Positions 56,101-62,100 of a DNA stretch of 64,000 bases are shown in pieces (the stretch's first letter is position 1; every line of letters begins with the position of its first letter). Source of the DNA: Conus ventricosus (Eukaryota > Mollusca > Gastropoda > Neogastropoda > Conidae); NCBI GenBank assembly GCA_018398815.1, contig CM031595.1, forward strand, positions 42,701,954 to 42,765,953. The letters are read 5' to 3'. A program made the translations under genes and the position numbers. The notes below the pieces were generated by a model. That model was not told the DNA's origin. It searched no databases and was given only the letters and a program-made list of their open reading frames with translations.

Positions 56101-59100
56101 GTCTCCCCTTTTTTGTACTTTCTCAATAGTTGCTGATTGTCTTTTTAAATAAGGGCTCCATATCACATTTCCATACTCCAGGTGGGGTCTTACTAATGCC
56201 TTGTATAGTAATGTAAAAACTTCAGTATCCAAATATGAAAAAGACCGTCTGATTATGCCGAGCATTTTATTTGCTTTCATTATTACACTGTTTATGTGCT
56301 TGTCAAATTTCAGACTGCTATCAAACATTACACCAAGATCTTTTTCTTCTGAAACGGAATCAACATCTGAGACAGCATCATTATATTTCATAGTATATGT
56401 ATACTCGGATTATTTTTTCCATAATGTATAACCTTGCATTTAACTGGATTAAAATATAAATTCCATGTTTCACTCCACCTAATTAGATTATCAATATCAT
56501 CTTGTAATTTAAGATGGTTACTTACAGAATCATATATTTTCGTATCATCTGCAAATATTTTACATGAACTAATTACACATTTCTGGCAGGTCATTTATAA
56601 AAACTGTGAACAGAATAGGTCCAAGAATACTTCCCTGCGGAATACCGCTTACAACATCTATATTTGAAGAATAATTATTTCCAACTTTCACCCTTTGTAC
56701 TCGATTAGAAAGAAAACTCTTAATCCAGTTGTATATATTCCCATTTATACCATAACCTTCTAATTTTTTAACAATCGGTAGTGGGGCACAGAGTCAAAAG
56801 CTTTCCTAAAATCCAAGTAAATTACGTCAAAAGCAAGCCCATCATCGATCATATTTGTAAAATCTTCCATTACTTCTAAAAGTTGTGTCGTACAAGATTT
56901 ACCTGTCTAAATCCATGTTGGCAATCTGAATATAAGGAAAAATCATTCATATGGTTTACTATTGCATCTCTCACAAATGACTCAAGCACTTTGCAAAGGA
57001 TACAAGTCAAACTTACGGGGCGATAATTTCCTGGGTCAGACCTGGTACCTTTTTTAAATATAGCAGTTACAGTTGCAAACTTCCAATCACTGGGTACCAC
57101 TCCTTCACTTACTGATTTATTGAACAGCACACACAAAGGCATGCTAGTTCTACACATAACTCCTTTAGTACTCTAGCTGGTAAACCATCTGGACCAGAAG
57201 CTTTAGCAACTTAATTTTCTTTTACCGCTAATGGTGTAATGACTATATCACACAGAGTTTTTCCATCAGATAAAGAGGCGCTGTCGATTTCAGGAACATT
57301 TCAATATTTTCATGTATGAATACACTTGAAAAGAATTTATTTAGCACCTCAGTCTTATCATTATCACTAACTGCAATATTACCATCTTCTTTTCTCAGGG
57401 ACTAATTGAAGAGTTGACATTCAATTTTGAGCGGACATATTTCCAGAAGCATTTAGGATTCTTCTTACTATTTTTTGCAATGTTATGCTCATAGTCTCTT
57501 TTCACACCTCTCTAGAACATTCATTTCTTAACTTGATATAATTTTGGTAATCTATACCATCTTGTGTGATCAAAAATCTTTTATATAAATTGTACTTTTT
57601 TAAAATTTTCTTTAATACAGATTTCCTCATCCACTTCGGTCTTAAATTCTTGTTACCTTTACTTCCAATTTTGGGTATATATAAATCCACTGCTTCTTGA
57701 ATTTTATTTCTTATATTTGACCAGCATGTTTCCACATCTAAGCTATCTAACTCAGTCCAGTCAACCTTTCTAAGATCCTCTCTCATTTTGTTGTAGTTCC
57801 TGTGCTCAAGAACCTTTCATAGGATGCTGGTGTGGGAGATAGGTCTGTGGTTATGTGTCTTGTAGTGTTGTCCCTTTATTTGGGGGGGGGGGGGGGGGGA
57901 GATGTCATTAACGCTTCCTTCCAGTCCCTGGGGACCTCGCCTGTTTGGAGAGATGAGAGACAGTTGCGAGAACGAGACCGATTTATGTGGCCAGCTTCTT
58001 CAATGTGCGAGGGTTGATGCTATCCGGTCCAGCCCCTTTAGTGCAGCTCAGTTTGACCGATAGCCTTTCTAACACATCTGATGCCGATGTTGATGTTGTA
58101 CATGGGTGGTAAGCCATTCCTTGAGTCAGGAATTGTACATTTTACTCCTGAACTCATCCTCTGGGCAGTTGGTATCCTTGCTGAATGCTGTGTCAAACTG
58201 GGTGTTCAGTATTTCAGCCTTCTGTTTCGGGTCTGTGATGAGCCTTTCACTGGACTTAGGCGCTGGGATTCCCGTGGTTGTGGAGCATCTGTGCTTCATG
58301 TAAGACCAAAGCGCTCCAGCTTGGTCTGGAGCCTTCTTCAAAGCTATGGGGGAGAACGGGTTTTCGGAGTCAAGCCAATAGGAACGGCATGGCTGCTTCT
58401 AGATCTCCCTGCTGTGTTTGTCTACAACCACCTCCAGTTCCTTGTTTCCAGTCTTGATCTGTTTATAAAACCACTCCCGTTTCCTCATAAGGTTGCTTAG
58501 GTCCAGGGTGCTCAGGGGTAGGAATCTTTGCATCTGGGCATCAACATCTGCCAAGACATAGTGTCTTTGAGGGTATTCTTGAATTTTGTGTTCACTGTTG
58601 AGAAGTCACTGGGAGAGCTGAAGTCTTGCTGCAAAGCCACCATATCCTCTTTCATGGCCTTCCAGTTTATTCTTCTGTATAGGAGGATGGGATGATGTGC
58701 GTTCCGCAGTGGGTTAGATCATGTCTTGTTCTCGAAGTGCACAATGGGGTAATAAGATAAGCCAGGGATGACTACTATTCTTGAGATGGGGGGTGGGGGG
58801 GGGGGGGGGGGGGGGTGGGGGGGTAAGTTTGTAATGACCAAGTCAAGGATATTGTCGAGGCATCTGGGCTCCTATACTATTTGGTCAGGGCCTGTGTCGC
58901 ACAGGAGGTCAATAAATTTCTGGTGCAGAGAACGGTAGATGGGGCAAGGCTCCATAGCAATATTTTTCAGTCCCATGATGGAAAGTTAAAGTCACCGGGG
59001 AACAAAGGCACTGGGGAACACAGAGCTAGGCACTGGGGAACACAGAGCTATAGGACCATAGACATAGGAGAATATAGAGCCAGGGAAGACAGAAATGAGC

Positions 59101-62100
59101 CCCAAGACCACGCAGATTGTCCATGATCCTTTCAGAGACATGTAGGACAAACCTATAAAAAGTTATGAACTACATTACATTCAAAAACCCTTTCGTTATT
59201 GTCTCTAAACATTTGGTGTTATTTCATCACAGATGCCCCTTCCTAAAATAGATGCTCAAATGAGCCGGACGCGTATTATTTCGATAGAAGGCATAGACAA
59301 TGACAATGCTGTACACATTTTGGAAAGGTTGGCTTGATTTATTCAATGGAACTGTAGAGAAATGTTTTGATTAACCTAGTGACCATCTTTTGGAAAAGAA
59401 GAAATTCCAACGGGTACAATTTGGGACAAATTATTCAGATGACATTTTTCTCTCAGGCCTGATTTATTTTTGGACGTATCAAGAAAGAGTCGCATACATG
59501 TCTGTCTTGTAGTCTTAGATCAGAATGGAAATCCTCATTGATCATTATACAAAAGAATGTCATATAATGGAGCCCTGCCCTGTTCTTGTGGTGATCTCAG
59601 ATTCGATTCCCCTTCCACACCCGTGCGTGTGACCTCACGCCAAAATCTTCAGTGTCAGCTTCATTATACGGCATGCTTTCAACCAAAATGTGCAAACCTA
59701 CGACCACTGTCACGCTTTGAAAGGGAAAAAAACAAGACAACCCGATCTGTTGCTAAAATGTAAGAAATAAAAGAGTATGTGTCAACAAGGAAACCGCCGA
59801 CAAGCAGTCAAATCTAGCACATCAATCTAATCTGACTCCACCCTCCACCAGACTCAACACACCTGCTGTGCCTGAAACTCCAAGTCAACAACGAGGATAT
59901 TGTTATAATTTGAAAGGCAGGAGAGCGCAGAGGAAGATTTGTGTATCAGAGCTTCAAATATCACGATCACATTTAAGGAGAGCACATACAATGGCGTTGC
60001 TATGATTTATGAGTGTGGAGAGCGCAGAGGAAGATACTGTATCAATTTCAAATGTCACGGATACACACACAGAGTGTTCTCTCTGTCATCATTCGATTAC
60101 CGATTGCTTTGACGCGAAGTATGACTTCAGTTTGAGTTCATCAGATCAGCCCATGTATTGATTTATACACCGAGGACAGAAACAAAGGTTAAAAGGAAGC
60201 TGAGGTTGAGAAGAATAATTGCACAAACAGAAATACTCTTATTATGAAAAGAAACTACACCTTGAAGAGTTTTAAACGTTCACTGTTTATGAATAGTGCA
60301 TTTCAGCGCGCGCACGCGTGTGTGTGTGTGTGTGTGTGTGATACAAACGCCCAGTGATCAACAATTTTGAACTTTTTGTTCAAGTATAAGCTATCGTTCA
60401 TTAGATAGTGATGAAAGAAGAGAACTTTGGATTTAAAGAAAGAAAATTGCTTATGACACAGGAAAGAAATCAATGGATTTCTTGACTGGAAGAGATGCAA
60501 NNNNNNNNNNNNNNNNNNNNNNNNNNNNNNNNNNNNNNNNNNNNNNNNNNNNNNNNNNNNNNNNNNNNNNNNNNNNNNNNNNNNNNNNNNNNNNNNNNNN
60601 NNNNNNNNNNNNNNNNNNNNNNNNNNNNNNNNNNNNNNNNNNNNNNNNNNNNNNNNNNNNNNNNNNNNNNNNNNNNNNNNNNNNNNNNNNNNNNNNNNNN
60701 NNNNNNNNNNNNNNNNNNNNNNNNNNNNNNNNNNNNNNNNNNNNNNNNNNNNNNNNNNNNNNNNNNNNNNNNNNNNNNNNNNNNNNNNNNNNNNNNNNNN
60801 NNNNNNNNNNNNNNNNNNNNNNNNNNNNNNNNNNNNNNNNNNNNNNNNNNNNNNNNNNNNNNNNNNNNNNNNNNNNNNNNNNNNNNNNNNNNNNNNNNNN
60901 NNNNNNNNNNNNNNNNNNNNNNNNNNNNNNNNNNNNNNNNNNNNNNNNNNNNNNNNNNNNNNNNNNNNNNNNNNNNNNNNNNNNNNNNNNNNNNNNNNNN
61001 NNNNNNNNNNNNNNNNNNNNNNNNNNNNNNNNNNNNNNNNNNNNNNNNNNNNNNNNNNNNNNNNNNNNNNNNNNNNNNNNNNNNNNNNNNNNNNNNNNNN
61101 NNNNNNNNNNNNNNNNNNNNNNNNNNNNNNNNNNNNNNNNNNNNNNNNNNNNNNNNNNNNNNNNNNNNNNNNNNNNNNNNNNNNNNNNNNNNNNNNNNNN
61201 NNNNNNNNNNNNNNNNNNNNNNNNNNNNNNNNNNNNNNNNNNNNNNNNNNNNNNNNNNNNNNNNNNNNNNNNNNNNNNNNNNNNNNNNNNNNNNNNNNNN
61301 NNNNNNNNNNNNNNNNNNNNNNNNNNNNNNNNNNNNNNNNNNNNNNNNNNNNNNNNNNNNNNNNNNNNNNNNNNNNNNNNNNNNNNNNNNNNNNNNNNNN
61401 NNNNNNNNNNNNNNNNNNNNNNNNNNNNNNNNNNNNNNNNNNNNNNNNNNNNNNNNNNNNNNNNNNNNNNNNNNNNNNNNNNNNNNNNNNNNNNNNNNNN
61501 CTATTGAAATTAACACAAACTTTTTCACACAAGAGAGAAACAAAAATCAGACAGGAGCCTTCATGGGAAGGCATTGTTTAATGACCACCACGAAATGAAT
61601 CAAGCCTCAGTACCTGACTTTGACTCACAAAGGAGCATGCCAAGCGAGGGTTATCTGACACAATACAAAACGAAGTTGAATTGACTGGCTTGCACTGTAA
61701 AACACATCACACGAAAGAATCAAACAACAAAAAGAAGATTCTGCTCAATGGAAAGACATACTGTCCTAATGGCCTTATTCGACTAATACGAAAAGAAAAT
61801 TTCATAAAACCGCTTTCAGTTTAATACTGAACTGTAAACACAAAATGATTGTTATCAATCAAATCAACAATGTCCACCATTTTGTACAAATAAATATCAC
61901 AATACAGTAAAAAAAAACTTTTTATTCTTTTTCACCCAGCTTTGGATAGTAAATTTAAGAATATAATATATTCAAAACCAATAAAGCAGCAGCATTCTTC
62001 ATCAACACTATCTCATGAACACAGGCCACAAGAGCGCAGTCACCAATGCTTGGACACTCAAGGTCTCCACAACTCTGTCCTCGCTCTTGTGCAATCAAGT

